A DNA stretch of 64,000 nucleotides from Hyphomicrobiales bacterium (GCA_017305715.1 JAFKKG010000009.1:405648-469647); one strand, 5' to 3'; counted from the first letter of the stretch, positions 7,972 through 16,594 are shown. The notes: generated from the sequence alone by a model not told the origin. Made by a program: numbers and translations.

Positions 7972-8883
7972 ATGCAAGTCGCGGTCATCGGCGCGGGCGC
8001 CGTCGGATGCTATTATGGCGGGCTGCTGCTCAGGGGCGGCCATGAGGTGACATTCATCGGCCGGCAGCCGCATGTCGACGCCATCAATGCCCATGGCCTG
8101 CTGCTCGACCTCAAGACCTTCAAGGGCCGCCTGCCCGCCAGGGCCGCGACCGACACCACGGGGCTCGCCTCGCCCGATCTGGTGCTGGTGTGCGTCAAGT
8201 CGGCCGATACCGAACAGGCCGGCCGGTCGCTGGCCGGACGCTTGCGGCCGGAAACATCCGTGCTCAGCCTGCAGAACGGCGTCGACAATGCGCAGCGCCT
8301 CGCCGCCGTTACCGGCCACGCCGTGATCCCCGTCGTCGTCTATGTCGGCAGCGAGATGGCCGGACCCGGCCATATCAGACATCACGGCGGCGGCGACCTT
8401 TCGATCGGCGCCTCGGCTGGCAGCGAAACGCTGGCGCAGACGCTGCGCGCCGCCGGCATCGGCGTCACCATCGCTGACGACATTGAGGTCACGCTATGGA
8501 GCAAGCTGATCATCAATTGCGCCTTCAACGCGCTGTCGGCCGTGGCTGATATCTCCTACGGACCGATGCTGGAAGTCGAAGGCACCCGAAATGTCGTCGC
8601 TTCCGCCGTGCAGGAAGCTGTCACCGTGGCAGGCGCCTGCGGTGTCCGCATTCCCGATGACATCATCGCGCATATCATGAAGATCCCCGCCAACATGCCG
8701 AACCAGAAATCCTCCACCGCGCAGGATCTGGCGCGCGGCAAGCCGAGCGAGATCGACTTCCTCAACGGCTATGTCGTGCGCAGGGGCGCCGAACTCGGCA
8801 TCCCGACGCCGAGCAATCAAGCCCTGCAGGTGATGGTCAAGCTGGCACAGCGCAGCAAGGAATTGTCGGGGAACCGACAATAG
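7972..8883 (+). CDS. 2-dehydropantoate 2-reductase (PanE/ApbA family)
   Basis: A 303-aa NADPH-dependent reductase. The Rossmann start is MQVAVIGAGAVGCYYGG (GxGxxG), followed by DLVLVCVKSADTEQA, LSLQNGVDNA and the helix-rich C-terminal domain with LWSKLIINCAFNALSA (the catalytic Lys lies in this family's WxKL motif) and KSSTAQDLARGKPSEIDFLNG. PanE makes pantoate for coenzyme A; many bacteria carry several paralogs, so panE itself is not certain. Start ATG 7972, 4 bp after the LuxR-type gene. Confidence 0.9.
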   Translation: MQVAVIGAGAVGCYYGGLLLRGGHEVTFIGRQPHVDAINAHGLLLDLKTFKGRLPARAATDTTGLASPDLVLVCVKSADTEQAGRSLAGRLRPETSVLSLQNGVDNAQRLAAVTGHAVIPVVVYVGSEMAGPGHIRHHGGGDLSIGASAGSETLAQTLRAAGIGVTIADDIEVTLWSKLIINCAFNALSAVADISYGPMLEVEGTRNVVASAVQEAVTVAGACGVRIPDDIIAHIMKIPANMPNQKSSTAQDLARGKPSEIDFLNGYVVRRGAELGIPTPSNQALQVMVKLAQRSKELSGNRQ

Positions 8884-8894
8884 CAGGCGTCAAG

Positions 8895-8925
8895 CGCCCG
8901 CATGAGCGAGCGTGTCATGCGGGCG
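8895..8925 (+). terminator. Hairpin after the PanE-like gene
   Basis: CGCCCGCATGA (8895-8905) and TCATGCGGGCG (8915-8925) are perfect inverted repeats with a 9-nt loop, 11 bp after the stop. No T-run follows, so intrinsic termination is uncertain. Confidence 0.5.
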
Positions 8926-9106
8926 AGCAGCCAATCCGGGCTTCGCGCGCGTGAAATCAACGTCCACGCCACGCCGGAAGGCGGGATTTCGCGCATCCGT
9001 ACTACTACCGGGTACTCCCCCGAAAGCCCACCGGGCCTACAGAATCGTGGCATGAAGCCTGCATGGATTTAACCAACCGGGTGCTTCTCTATTAAAGAAG
9101 GCCGCC

Positions 9107-9322
9107 ATGCTCGTTACTCTTGTCGCCGTTCTCTGCAACGGCCCGCTATGCCTCGAGAAAATCGTCACCAACAGTGAGCAATCAGGCATCACCATGACTG
9201 CGTGCATGGTCAATGCACAAATCGGCATCGCCGACTGGCTCGCCAAAGGTCCGTATCGGCAGTGGACACTGCAACGATACAAGTGCGTCGCGGGCAAATA
9301 CGTTCCCAAAAACGAGGTATGA
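9107..9322 (+). CDS. Conserved small hypothetical protein, 71 aa
   Basis: ATG 9107 follows AAGAAGGCCGCC. The start MLVTLVAVLCNGPLCLEKIV is short and apolar, with Cys residues at 10 and 15 and two more later (ACMVNA, YKCVAGKY). A phrase like SEQSGITMTACM followed by a WTLQRYKC ending recurs in small Bradyrhizobium proteins that I remember, so this is probably conserved. It may be an exported disulfide-bonded protein. Function unknown. It converges on the rlpA-like gene, 42 bp away. Confidence 0.65.
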   Translation: MLVTLVAVLCNGPLCLEKIVTNSEQSGITMTACMVNAQIGIADWLAKGPYRQWTLQRYKCVAGKYVPKNEV

Positions 9323-9364
9323 GGGCTGCGCCAACCTCTTCGATGAGAGGTTCGCTCCTGTCGG

Positions 9365-9901
9365 CTACTGCACCACGTCCAGTTTGACGTTGGTGACACC
9401 CTTTCCGACCATTCCGAGCGCGTTTGCTGCGGAATAGGAGACGTCGACCACGCGCCCTTGAACAAAGGGGCCGCGGTCATTGACCCGCACCGTCACCGAC
9501 TTGCCGCTGGCGACATCCGTCACGCGCAGCTTGGTGCCGAACGGCAAGGTCGGATGCGCCGCGGTCATCTCCATCGTATTGAACTTCTCGCCGCTCGCGG
9601 TCTTGGTTCCCTCGGTGTAGAAGCTGGCCACACCATGCGAGGCGGTCTTGGCATCGCCGGTATCTTTGCGCGACGCCAACCGAACATGCTTTCTTACGGC
9701 TGCCACGCGCCGCTTGATCGCCGGCGACGCCGTTCGATCGTTGTCCAGCGATGCCACCCGGCTGGCGCGCAGTTCGGATTTTTGGCTGACGACCGAGGAC
9801 TGCGCACAGGCCGCAAGCGAAGCACCTGCAGCGACGACGGCGAGCAGCCGAACAGCTTTTCGCGCACGCGTGGCCTGCACCAAAGACGCCTTTGAACACA
9901 T
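9365..9901 (-). CDS. rlpA: RlpA-family septal ring lipoprotein
   Basis: A 178-aa protein with a lipoprotein signal: a basic N-terminus, apolar core and LAAC lipobox with Cys32. The C-terminal double-psi beta-barrel reads GVASFYTEGTKTASGEKFN, TAAHPTLPFGTKLRVTD, VTVRVNDRGPF and GRVVDVSYSAANALGM, the classic RlpA signature including the catalytic-type Glu/Asp residues. RlpA proteins are outer-membrane lipoproteins that cut or bind denuded peptidoglycan at the septum. There is no SPOR domain, so it is the short form. ATG 9901 is chosen because it places the signal peptide at the N-terminus. Confidence 0.88.
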   Translation of the reverse strand: MCSKASLVQATRARKAVRLLAVVAAGASLAACAQSSVVSQKSELRASRVASLDNDRTASPAIKRRVAAVRKHVRLASRKDTGDAKTASHGVASFYTEGTKTASGEKFNTMEMTAAHPTLPFGTKLRVTDVASGKSVTVRVNDRGPFVQGRVVDVSYSAANALGMVGKGVTNVKLDVVQ

Positions 9902-10152
9902 GCTGCAATCCCCAACCTGCGCCCCCGCCCAAGCCGAAAACCAACAGGCCAAGTTCCGAATCCAATCGGGGCGAAACGGCGGCCCGCCTGAGGCAAGCCA
10001 CGGCCACAATTTTCATTTCGGTCCGGTGTGCTGATTTGGCCACAGCGCGAGGGGTGGAAGGGGGCGCGGGTTGACAAAATCCGGCGTAATCCGCCGCTTA
10101 ATCGACCAACCAGGAAGGCGAATTGCGCTTCGCTGATCCGCCCTGCCCGGTC

Positions 10153-10542
10153 TCACTTGCGCTCGTCAGCCGTGAAAAATTTCGTCCCGTCGAAAAAGCG
10201 GTTCGGGCGATTGAACACCGAGATGAAGGTCGCCCCGTTGGGTGCATGCGCGACATGGATGTTGCCGCCGGGCCGCCACACGAAGTCACCGGCGCCGCAG
10301 CTGCCCTCGGCGTCTTCCAGCGAACCCTCGAGCATGAAAGTCTGCTCGAGCGCGGTGTGCTCGTGCAGCGGCACGATCGCGCCCGGCGCCATCTTGAACA
10401 GGATGGTCGAGCGGCCCTCGTCGTCCTTGTAGAGGATCTTCATCTGAATGCCGTCGAAATCCGTCGGCTGCCACGGCATGGATGATGCGGCGACGAAAGT
10501 CGAGCGAAGTTCGGGCGGGTTGACGGGCACAGGCTTGTTCAT
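10153..10542 (-). CDS. Cupin-domain protein (ChrR-like fold)
   Basis: A 129-aa single cupin. The metal-binding motif is visible in PLHEHTALEQTFMLEGSLED (His, His, Glu), with the second motif in PGGNIHVAHAPNGA. The phrasing (DFDGIQMKILYKDDEGRSTILFKMAPGA) resembles the cupin of the anti-sigma factor ChrR, but the Zn-binding anti-sigma domain is absent. A dioxygenase or sugar/metal-binding function is possible. Start ATG 10542 after GGAGAAGCAGCC. It is 28 bp downstream of the cyclase gene on the same strand, so the two may be co-transcribed. Confidence 0.82.
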   Translation of the reverse strand: MNKPVPVNPPELRSTFVAASSMPWQPTDFDGIQMKILYKDDEGRSTILFKMAPGAIVPLHEHTALEQTFMLEGSLEDAEGSCGAGDFVWRPGGNIHVAHAPNGATFISVFNRPNRFFDGTKFFTADERK

Positions 10543-10570
10543 GGCTGCTTCTCCGTGTTGCCAATCGTGC

Positions 10571-11977
10571 TCAGGATATCTCGTAGACCGACATCTTGTC
10601 AGCAATGCCGCTCAGCGTCACGCTTCTGGGCGCCGGCGTCAGCCCCTTGGCCTCGAGCAGCGAGCGGGCCCTCGCGTTCTCTACCACGGATTCCGTCACC
10701 ACGATCGAACGTGACGCCGCAAGCCCCTGGACGCGCGAGGCGATGTTCACCGTCTGGCCAAAATAGTCCTGCTGGGCATTGAGCGTGACCGCAAGGCACG
10801 ATCCTTCGTGGATGCCCATCTTCAGGCTCAGGCTCTGATGCTGGCGCGCGGCGCCAAGATCACTCATGGCCTCGCGCATGCGGATCGCGGCGGCAATGGC
10901 GCGGTCCGGCGTCTCGAACGTCGCCATGACGGCATCGCCAATGGTTTTGACGACCGCGCCCCGTTCGGAAGCGATGATCTCCTGCAGCAATCTGAAATGC
11001 TCGTTGACGAGATCGAAGGCGGTCAGGTCACCGACGCGCTCATAGAGTTCCGTGGAGCCCCTGAGATCGCTGAACAGGAACGTCAGGCTCAGGATCTTGA
11101 GGCGCTGGCCGATCGCAAGGGTGTCGGTCCGGTAGATATCGCGAAAGGTCTGGTTGGTGAGCAGGCGCGTCGCCGTGAGCACGGGCTTGCGTCGCGTCAG
11201 GATGGCGTCCAGCGCCGCATTCGCCACCCATACCGCCGGCAAGACGCGGCCGTCGGTGCGGTTTTCCAGCGTCAGCCGCAGCGGCCCGGGGCGCAGGGCG
11301 ATGGAGTCGTGGGGAACCTGGACCTTGTTGAAGATCACGGACAGGTTCTGGCGCTCGCCGGCTTCCTCGCCCTTGACCTCGATGAACTGGGCCGCATGGG
11401 TCACGGGATCGAACACGATCACCGTGCCCTGCGGGATATGCAGGGATAGGATCGCCCTTTCGCTTGGCGGCAGGTCCACGATCTCGAGCGTGACCTCATC
11501 CAGCAGCTTCCCGGGATCGCCGGGAAGATCGATCGCCGAGCTCCAGAAGACCTGGCGATAATATTCGGCCGGCGACAATTCATCGGGCGTGTGCGCCGCG
11601 ATTTTCCGCAGGCGCGGACTCACCGTGAAAGTCACCTCGACGAGGTCGTCAAGCCGCGTCTCATAACCCGCAGCACAGAACGCGCAATTATACTGCGCGC
11701 TATTGAGCGTCTTCAGGCTCTTGTTGGCGGAAAGCACCCCGGCGCAGCTCGGGCACATCACGTTCCATGTCATCTCGAACATGCCGAGCCCGACCGCATG
11801 CAGGAGCGTCGCGATGACCCGCTCCTCGTCGAGGCCTTCCCGGGTCGCCAGTTCAAGGGCATTGATCTTGTTCAAGCCATGGTCCGGGGCCTCCCGCACC
11901 ATGCGCTCGAGCATGTCCGCAACATTCCCGTCGGCCGAAAGGCGCAGGGCCGCAAACAAGGTCTCGGTTTCGCTCAT
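10571..11977 (-). CDS. Class III adenylate/guanylate cyclase with DUF5939-like N-terminal region
   Basis: A 468-aa soluble protein. Residues ~290-465 form a class III nucleotide cyclase catalytic domain: LTFLFSDLRGSTELYERVGD (metal-binding Asp), GAVVKTIGDAVMATF, and GQTVNIASRVQ. The N-terminal part contains a zinc-ribbon-like pair CPSC...CAFC near residues 74-100 and a beta-rich region like DUF5939. No membrane segment is visible. The expected product is cAMP (or cGMP), made in the cytoplasm. The substrate-determining residues were not resolved here. Confidence 0.88.
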   Translation of the reverse strand: MSETETLFAALRLSADGNVADMLERMVREAPDHGLNKINALELATREGLDEERVIATLLHAVGLGMFEMTWNVMCPSCAGVLSANKSLKTLNSAQYNCAFCAAGYETRLDDLVEVTFTVSPRLRKIAAHTPDELSPAEYYRQVFWSSAIDLPGDPGKLLDEVTLEIVDLPPSERAILSLHIPQGTVIVFDPVTHAAQFIEVKGEEAGERQNLSVIFNKVQVPHDSIALRPGPLRLTLENRTDGRVLPAVWVANAALDAILTRRKPVLTATRLLTNQTFRDIYRTDTLAIGQRLKILSLTFLFSDLRGSTELYERVGDLTAFDLVNEHFRLLQEIIASERGAVVKTIGDAVMATFETPDRAIAAAIRMREAMSDLGAARQHQSLSLKMGIHEGSCLAVTLNAQQDYFGQTVNIASRVQGLAASRSIVVTESVVENARARSLLEAKGLTPAPRSVTLSGIADKMSVYEIS

Positions 11978-12262
11978 GCGCCGATGCTACCTCAAACAAG
12001 GCAGCGGGAACACCCGCTGTGCGAGCCCTTGCCCCTGTCAAAAAATCGTCATGGCGCGCGAGGAACCGCCCTGCCGTAGCTGGAAGCGCGAAGGCGGAAG
12101 CGCCAGAACATGGTCCGCGTCACGGCTGAACCCGCGCTTCCGAACGAAACAAGCGCGAACCGATAATCCGCTCGCCACGCCGGAGAACACGATGACGCGC
12201 GATCGCGAAGCAAGCGCGCAAGAGCCTCCTCCGAACAACTCGAACTCGTGGCGGGAGGATCC

Positions 12263-12517
12263 GTGATCCAGGAGATGATGGCAAACCTCAAGCTGATGGG
12301 CGAAATCCTCTCGAACGTCAGCAAGACGCGCTCCGAGATCAGCATGACGTTCGCGCGCCACGCGCGGGCGCAATTGATTTGCCGGCGGACGAATCAGAAT
12401 CGCGCGCCAAGAGAAAAGGCCGGCGGGCGTTACGCCACCGGCCTTCTCTTGCAGCTGCCGGCCCAGGTCCGGTTCCGCCGCGATTCCATGACGGAAATCC
12501 TGGGTGAGCTTGGTTAA
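12263..12517 (+). CDS. Small hypothetical protein, probably frameshifted or coupled to a leader ORF
   Basis: GTG 12263 has GGGAGGATCC upstream. The frame reads VIQEMMANLKLMGEILSNVS, then RSEISMTFARHARAQL. A 24-codon frame (12192-12266; ATG after GGAGAACACG) ends NSNSWREDP and its TGA overlaps this GTG by a 4-base GTGA. Joined in register, the text becomes ...WREDP-VIQEMMANLKL, which reads like one protein. So either the pair is translationally coupled, or one gene has suffered a one-base frameshift. The C-terminal part runs through a terminator-like stem (12412-12449), which suggests it is not native. I do not recognise the family. Confidence 0.45.
   Translation: MIQEMMANLKLMGEILSNVSKTRSEISMTFARHARAQLICRRTNQNRAPREKAGGRYATGLLLQLPAQVRFRRDSMTEILGELG
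12412..12449 (+). terminator. Terminator-like hairpin
   Basis: AGAAAAGGCCGG (12412-12423) pairs with CCGGCCTTCTCT (12438-12449) with one mismatch, and an inner GGCG-TTA-CGCC stem extends it. A weak pyrimidine run follows. It lies inside the end of the preceding small reading frame. Confidence 0.5.
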
Positions 12518-12538
12518 TCAAACGTTAACAGAATCGGA

Positions 12539-12552
12539 GTGATCTGAATCAC
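12539..12552. promoter_or_regulatory. GTGA-N6-TCAC palindrome upstream of DUF6894-like gene
   Basis: GTGATCTGAATCAC, followed by GG. It lies 144 bp upstream of ATG 12697. It differs by one base from the site at 2844-2857 upstream of a double-glycine peptide gene. Confidence 0.5.
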
Positions 12553-12696
12553 GGATCGCCAAGATTCGCTCCGTTAGTCTCAAGGTCACATTACGGCACA
12601 TGCCCGTAATTCCCCGTCGGGAATCTACCGGAATATCCAGCGGAATCCGCCGCTGCTATTCCTGAAACACAGATTCGCTTTGTGAAGGAGACCAAC

Positions 12697-12930
12697 ATGA
12701 CCCAGGTCTATTTCCACTGCTCCAACTCCCGCGAAGTCCGCGTCGATCAGTTCGGCGCGGTGGTGAGCAGCCTCGCCGAGGCGCGCGACCGCGCTGCCTG
12801 CGTGGTGCGATCGCTCATCATGGAACAAAGCACGGAAGACTGGCGCGACTGGGTCGTCCATGTCAGCGACGATTTCGATGAGGAGATCTTTGAAGTCTCC
12901 TTCTCATCCGTCCTCGGAAAGCCGAACTGA
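12697..12930 (+). CDS. DUF6894-type small protein, 77 aa
   Basis: Starts MTQVYFHCSNSREVRVDQFG after GAAGGAGACCAAC; an upstream GTG at 12682 is less likely. The pattern 'YFHCS...R..D..G', then 'SLAEARDRAACVVRSL', then 'DWRDWVVHVSDDFDEEIFEVSF' fits the DUF6894 family, small cytoplasmic proteins frequent in Bradyrhizobium and related soil bacteria. No enzymatic motif is known. The gene is followed after 7 bp by another tiny gene, so the two form an operon behind the palindrome at 12539. Confidence 0.78.
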   Translation: MTQVYFHCSNSREVRVDQFGAVVSSLAEARDRAACVVRSLIMEQSTEDWRDWVVHVSDDFDEEIFEVSFSSVLGKPN

Positions 12931-12937
12931 GGTTGTC

Positions 12938-13084
12938 ATGACCCGCCGCATCGACCGCATCGTGATGGAATGGCGCCGTCTGATCGACCGGGTCTGCGAT
13001 AGCTATCGCCCCGAGCGGCATTACATGCGCGGCCCGGGGCCGAAATGGCATGCCAAGCATCCCTCGGCAGGCCCGACGCTCTGA
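12938..13084 (+). CDS. Small basic protein, 48 aa
   Basis: ATG 12938 lies 7 bp after the DUF6894-type stop, with GAGG in the overlap region as ribosome binding site. The product begins MTRRIDRIVMEWRRLIDRVC and continues with SYRPERHYMRGPGPKWHAKH, giving a strongly basic protein with many Arg and His. Its position and spacing argue for a real operon partner. No family recognised. Confidence 0.55.
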   Translation: MTRRIDRIVMEWRRLIDRVCDSYRPERHYMRGPGPKWHAKHPSAGPTL

Positions 13085-13088
13085 GGGT

Positions 13089-13682
13089 TCATTGATACGG
13101 CGGCGCCTGCTTCGCGCGCTGCGTTTTCGCCGCCTCCATCCACCAAGCCAGATCATCGGCAAAACGCAGAAATGCGCGCGCCAGGGATTTGCCGCCCTCG
13201 CCGGTCGGCTTGCCGTCGGCATCGAGCGTTTGCGCGATCGGTCCGACCGATATCTGGGACGAGATCACCACCATGCCCATTTCGGAAAGCGTGCCGTGCC
13301 ACGCCAGCGCCGCGCGGGCGCCGGAGAAGCGTCCGGCCGAATAGCTGGCGATCGCGGCGGGCCGCCAGAACCACTCCTCCAGAAAATGGTCAGTGAGGTT
13401 CTTCAAGCCGGGCTGCATGCCCCAATTGTATTCGCCGGTGACGAACACGAACCCGTCAGCGCCGCGGATTTTTCCTGCCAGTTCTTCCAGCACCGCCGGG
13501 GCCTGGCCCTTCGGATGTTCCTTGTACATCCGGTCCAGCATCGGCAGCCCGACCGCCTTGGCATCGATCAATTCGACGTCATTGCCGCGGCCGCGCAGGC
13601 CGTCGACGATGAACCGGGCGAGGCGGATGCCCATGCGGTCGGAGCGATAGGAGCCATAGAGAACGAGGATGCGATGTGCCAT
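13089..13682 (-). CDS. NADPH-dependent FMN reductase
   Basis: A 197-aa flavodoxin-fold reductase. The FMN phosphate loop is in VLYGSYRSDRMGIRLA (residues 7-22), and GEYNWGMQPGLKNLTDHF corresponds to the PEYN-type motif around the isoalloxazine ring. Related enzymes (NADPH-dependent FMN reductases, chromate/azo reductases) use NADPH to reduce FMN or quinones in the cytoplasm. The gene converges with the tiny gene ending at 13084. Confidence 0.9.
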   Translation of the reverse strand: MAHRILVLYGSYRSDRMGIRLARFIVDGLRGRGNDVELIDAKAVGLPMLDRMYKEHPKGQAPAVLEELAGKIRGADGFVFVTGEYNWGMQPGLKNLTDHFLEEWFWRPAAIASYSAGRFSGARAALAWHGTLSEMGMVVISSQISVGPIAQTLDADGKPTGEGGKSLARAFLRFADDLAWWMEAAKTQRAKQAPPYQ

Positions 13683-13729
13683 GCCGGCAGGCTAGCATGA
13701 CCGCCGACGGTTTCGCTATCGCAGCGCCG

Positions 13730-13915
13730 TCAGCTCTGGTGCGGTCCCCGCATGATCTTCATGGCGTCCTCGACATGGCGCCATTCGCTGGCTTCCTCGG
13801 CCTCGCCCTTGCGCTCGCAGGCGATGGCGTTCTGCGCCGCCTGGGCGATCGCCGCCGGCCCATGCTTCTCGAGCATCTGCCGCGCGATGGTGTGGATTTG
13901 CATCTGGGATGTCAT
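13730..13915 (-). CDS. Small hypothetical protein, 61 aa
   Basis: ATG 13915 is preceded by AGGGAGTGCGAT. The product MTSQMQIHTIARQMLEKHGP continues with an Ala-rich helix (AAIAQAAQNAIACERKG) and ends EWRHVEDAMKIMRGPHQS. It is all-helical in character and resembles small alphaproteobacterial proteins of the DUF6961 type by eye. The longer in-frame extension to 13987 has no ribosome binding site. Function unknown. Confidence 0.6.
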   Translation of the reverse strand: MTSQMQIHTIARQMLEKHGPAAIAQAAQNAIACERKGEAEEASEWRHVEDAMKIMRGPHQS

Positions 13916-14036
13916 ATCGCACTCCCTGAGGTTGGACGCCGCAGGAGCCGGTTCCGGCATTGGCCTGCGGCCTGCCGTGAGAACCACCCAACCCGCCTGC
14001 GCGTTCCACCCGAGTGCCCCCGATCCTGGTTCCGCC

Positions 14037-14825
14037 TCAGATTTCTCCCAGCTCCGGCGGCTCGAACCAGTTGGTCAGCGACAGGCCGCCGTCGATCGTG
14101 ATCGCCGCGCCCGTGACATAGGCCGACACCCGGTTCGACAGCACCGCCAGCGCCAGCGGCGCAAGGTCCTCCGCCTGGCCGAGGCGGCCGAGCGGGATGT
14201 GCTTTGCCAGCGAGGGATCGGCGACGAAGCCGCCGGCGGCAATGGCGCCGGGCACCAGGGCGTTGACCCGGATGCCATAGCGGCCGAACGTCTTCGCCAG
14301 TTCCTTCACCAGCATCGCCATGCCGGCTTTGGCGGTCGAATAATGCGGCAGGTTGCGCGGCGTGCCGGCGTGCAGCGAGGTCAGCAGCAGAAACGAGCCG
14401 GGTTGCTTTGCGGCGATCAGCCCCTGCGCCAGTTTGCGCGCGAGGTGAAAGCCGCCTTCGAGATTGACCGCATGCATCTGCGCCCAGGTCTCCGTACTTA
14501 CAGCCAAGGCGTGATCGGCCTCGCGCCGCGGCGGCGAGGCTGAGTGCACGAAATGCGTCACCCGCCCGACGGCGGACTGCGCGTGCTTCAGCAGCTCTTC
14601 CCGCGCGGCGGCCTTGGCCAGATCGCCGACCCACGGCACGGCCAGTTCTGGCCGCGGCAAAACCTTGATCGCCGCAGCCACCCGCTCCTCGCTGATATCG
14701 GCGAATACCGTCCGCACGCCCTCACCGACCAGCGCCTGCGCGATAGCCCGGCCGATGCCGTTGCCTGCACCGGTCACCAGCGCCGCCTCGCGCGCGGGAT
14801 CGAATGGATGGCTGAGCAGGCTCAT
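14037..14825 (-). CDS. Short-chain dehydrogenase/reductase
   Basis: A 262-aa SDR. The cofactor loop TGAGNGIG is at residues 18-25, Ser150 in LLLTSLHAGTP, and Tyr162/Lys166 in HYSTAKAG. HSAS replaces the usual NNAG near residue 94, a moderate deviation. The C-terminus AAITIDGGLSLTNW is typical. Start ATG 14825 follows GGGAGAACGCCA; the longer frame to 14912 is rejected. It is divergent from the acyl-CoA synthetase gene 165 bp away. Substrate unknown; a 3-oxoacyl or polyol substrate is possible. Confidence 0.88.
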   Translation of the reverse strand: MSLLSHPFDPAREAALVTGAGNGIGRAIAQALVGEGVRTVFADISEERVAAAIKVLPRPELAVPWVGDLAKAAAREELLKHAQSAVGRVTHFVHSASPPRREADHALAVSTETWAQMHAVNLEGGFHLARKLAQGLIAAKQPGSFLLLTSLHAGTPRNLPHYSTAKAGMAMLVKELAKTFGRYGIRVNALVPGAIAAGGFVADPSLAKHIPLGRLGQAEDLAPLALAVLSNRVSAYVTGAAITIDGGLSLTNWFEPPELGEI

Positions 14826-14989
14826 TGGCGTTCTCCCGGGCGGCGTGGACACCAAGCATAGGCGGCGCACGGGACTGCGCCAAATTTCTTTCGGAACCCG
14901 GCTGCAAAACACAAGCGCCGGATGCCATAGTCCGGTCTATTACCGCCAAGCCGCATCAAGACGGCAATAGTCGATACAGGAGGGGGAAA

Positions 14990-16594
14990 ATGGTCTTGAA
15001 GGAATCTCACGTTGCAGGCGCGGCCACGGCCGTCAGCGACGTTACGCTCGGCCAGTTGCTGGAGCAGGCCGCGCGGTCGGCGCCGGACCGGATCGCGCTG
15101 ATTGCGGGCGTCCCCGATCCCGCCGCGCGCCGGCAGTGGACGTATGCCGAGTTATACGCCGAAGCGCAGCGCACCGCGCGCGCCCTGCTCTGCCGTTTCA
15201 AGCCGGGCGAGCGGGTCGCGGTCTGGGCCTATAATCTGCCGGAATGGGTGATGATGGAGTTCGGCGCGGCGATGGCCGGCATGGTGCTGGTCACCGTCAA
15301 TCCGGGTTTTCGCGCCAGCGAGGTGGAATATGTGCTGAAGCAGTCCCGCGCCGCCGGCGTGTTCGTGGTGCCGGCATTTCGCGGCAATCCGATGCTGGAG
15401 ACGGTGCATCAGGTCGCCGCGCGCTGCCCGGAATTGCGCGAGATCATTTCGTTTGAGGATTGGGCATCCTTTATCGCCGCCGGTAACGACCAAAACATCA
15501 CCCTGCCGGACGTCAAGCCGACCGATCCGGTCATGATCCAGTACACGTCGGGCACGACAGGGTTTCCAAAAGGCGCCCTGCTGCATCATCGCGGCCTCGC
15601 CAACAACGGCGCCGATACCGCCCTGCGGATGGGAATCGAGCCCGGCGACGTCTTCATCACCACGATGCCGCTGTTTCACACCGGCGGCTGCGTCTGCTGC
15701 GTGATCGGCGCGGTGTCGAGCGCGGCAACCCAGGTGCTGATCGAGGCGTTCGAGCCCGGCCTCGTGCTGGAAATGTTCGCGACCTATCGCGGCAACGCCA
15801 TGCTCGGCGTTCCCACCATGCTGGTGGCGATGCTGGAACATCCCTCCTTCGCCACCACCGATCTGTCGTCGGTCAGGGCGATCTGTTCGGGCGGCTCGAC
15901 CGTACCGGCCGCGCTGGTGCAGCGGCTCGAAAAACAACTCGGCGCGCCCTTCACCATCGTGTTCGGCCAGACCGAATGCTCGCCGGTGGCGGCGATGACC
16001 AAGACCACCGATACCATCGAGGACAAGGCGGGCACCATCGGCCTGCCGCTGCCGAACATGGAGAACAAGATCGTCAATCCCGACACCGGCAAGACCGTGC
16101 CGATCGGCGAAATCGGTGAGTTCTGCACGCGTGGCTACCATGTCATGCTCGGTTATTTCGAAATGCCGGACGCTACCGCCGCGGCGATCGACGCCGATGG
16201 CTGGCTGCATACCGGCGACCTCTGCGCGATGGATTCCCGCGGCTACTGCACGGTCGAGGGCCGGCTCAAGGACATGATCATCCGCGGCGGCGAGAACATC
16301 TATCCACGCGAGCTCGAGGAATTGCTGTTCCGCCATCCCAAGATCAGCGAGATCGCAGTCGTCGGGCTTCCGCACGAAAAATGGGGCGAGGAAGTCGCCG
16401 CCTTCATCCGTCCGGCGCAGGGTGCCGTGATCGACAAGGAGGAGCTGGCGGCCTACATGCGGGCTTCGCTCGCCCCGCACAAGACGCCAAGGCACTGGTT
16501 CGTGGTCGAGGCGTTTCCGCTGACCGGATCGGGCAAGATCCAGAAATTCAAGCTGCGCGAGAGTTGGGCGAAAGGGGAACTGACGGCGCTGTGA
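14990..16594 (+). CDS. Acyl-CoA synthetase (AMP-forming)
   Basis: A 534-aa ANL-superfamily ligase that activates a carboxylic acid to acyl-AMP and then acyl-CoA. ATG 14990 follows AGGAGGGGGAAA. The P-loop YTSGTTGFPKG is at residues 185-195. FGQTECSPV, GWLHTGD, GRLKDMIIRGGENIYPRE and the C-terminal GSGKIQKFKLRE with the catalytic lysine are all present. The sequence resembles medium/long-chain or FadD3/cyclohexanecarboxylate-type ligases. It is not in a beta-oxidation operon here, so the substrate is open. Confidence 0.92.
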   Translation: MVLKESHVAGAATAVSDVTLGQLLEQAARSAPDRIALIAGVPDPAARRQWTYAELYAEAQRTARALLCRFKPGERVAVWAYNLPEWVMMEFGAAMAGMVLVTVNPGFRASEVEYVLKQSRAAGVFVVPAFRGNPMLETVHQVAARCPELREIISFEDWASFIAAGNDQNITLPDVKPTDPVMIQYTSGTTGFPKGALLHHRGLANNGADTALRMGIEPGDVFITTMPLFHTGGCVCCVIGAVSSAATQVLIEAFEPGLVLEMFATYRGNAMLGVPTMLVAMLEHPSFATTDLSSVRAICSGGSTVPAALVQRLEKQLGAPFTIVFGQTECSPVAAMTKTTDTIEDKAGTIGLPLPNMENKIVNPDTGKTVPIGEIGEFCTRGYHVMLGYFEMPDATAAAIDADGWLHTGDLCAMDSRGYCTVEGRLKDMIIRGGENIYPRELEELLFRHPKISEIAVVGLPHEKWGEEVAAFIRPAQGAVIDKEELAAYMRASLAPHKTPRHWFVVEAFPLTGSGKIQKFKLRESWAKGELTAL

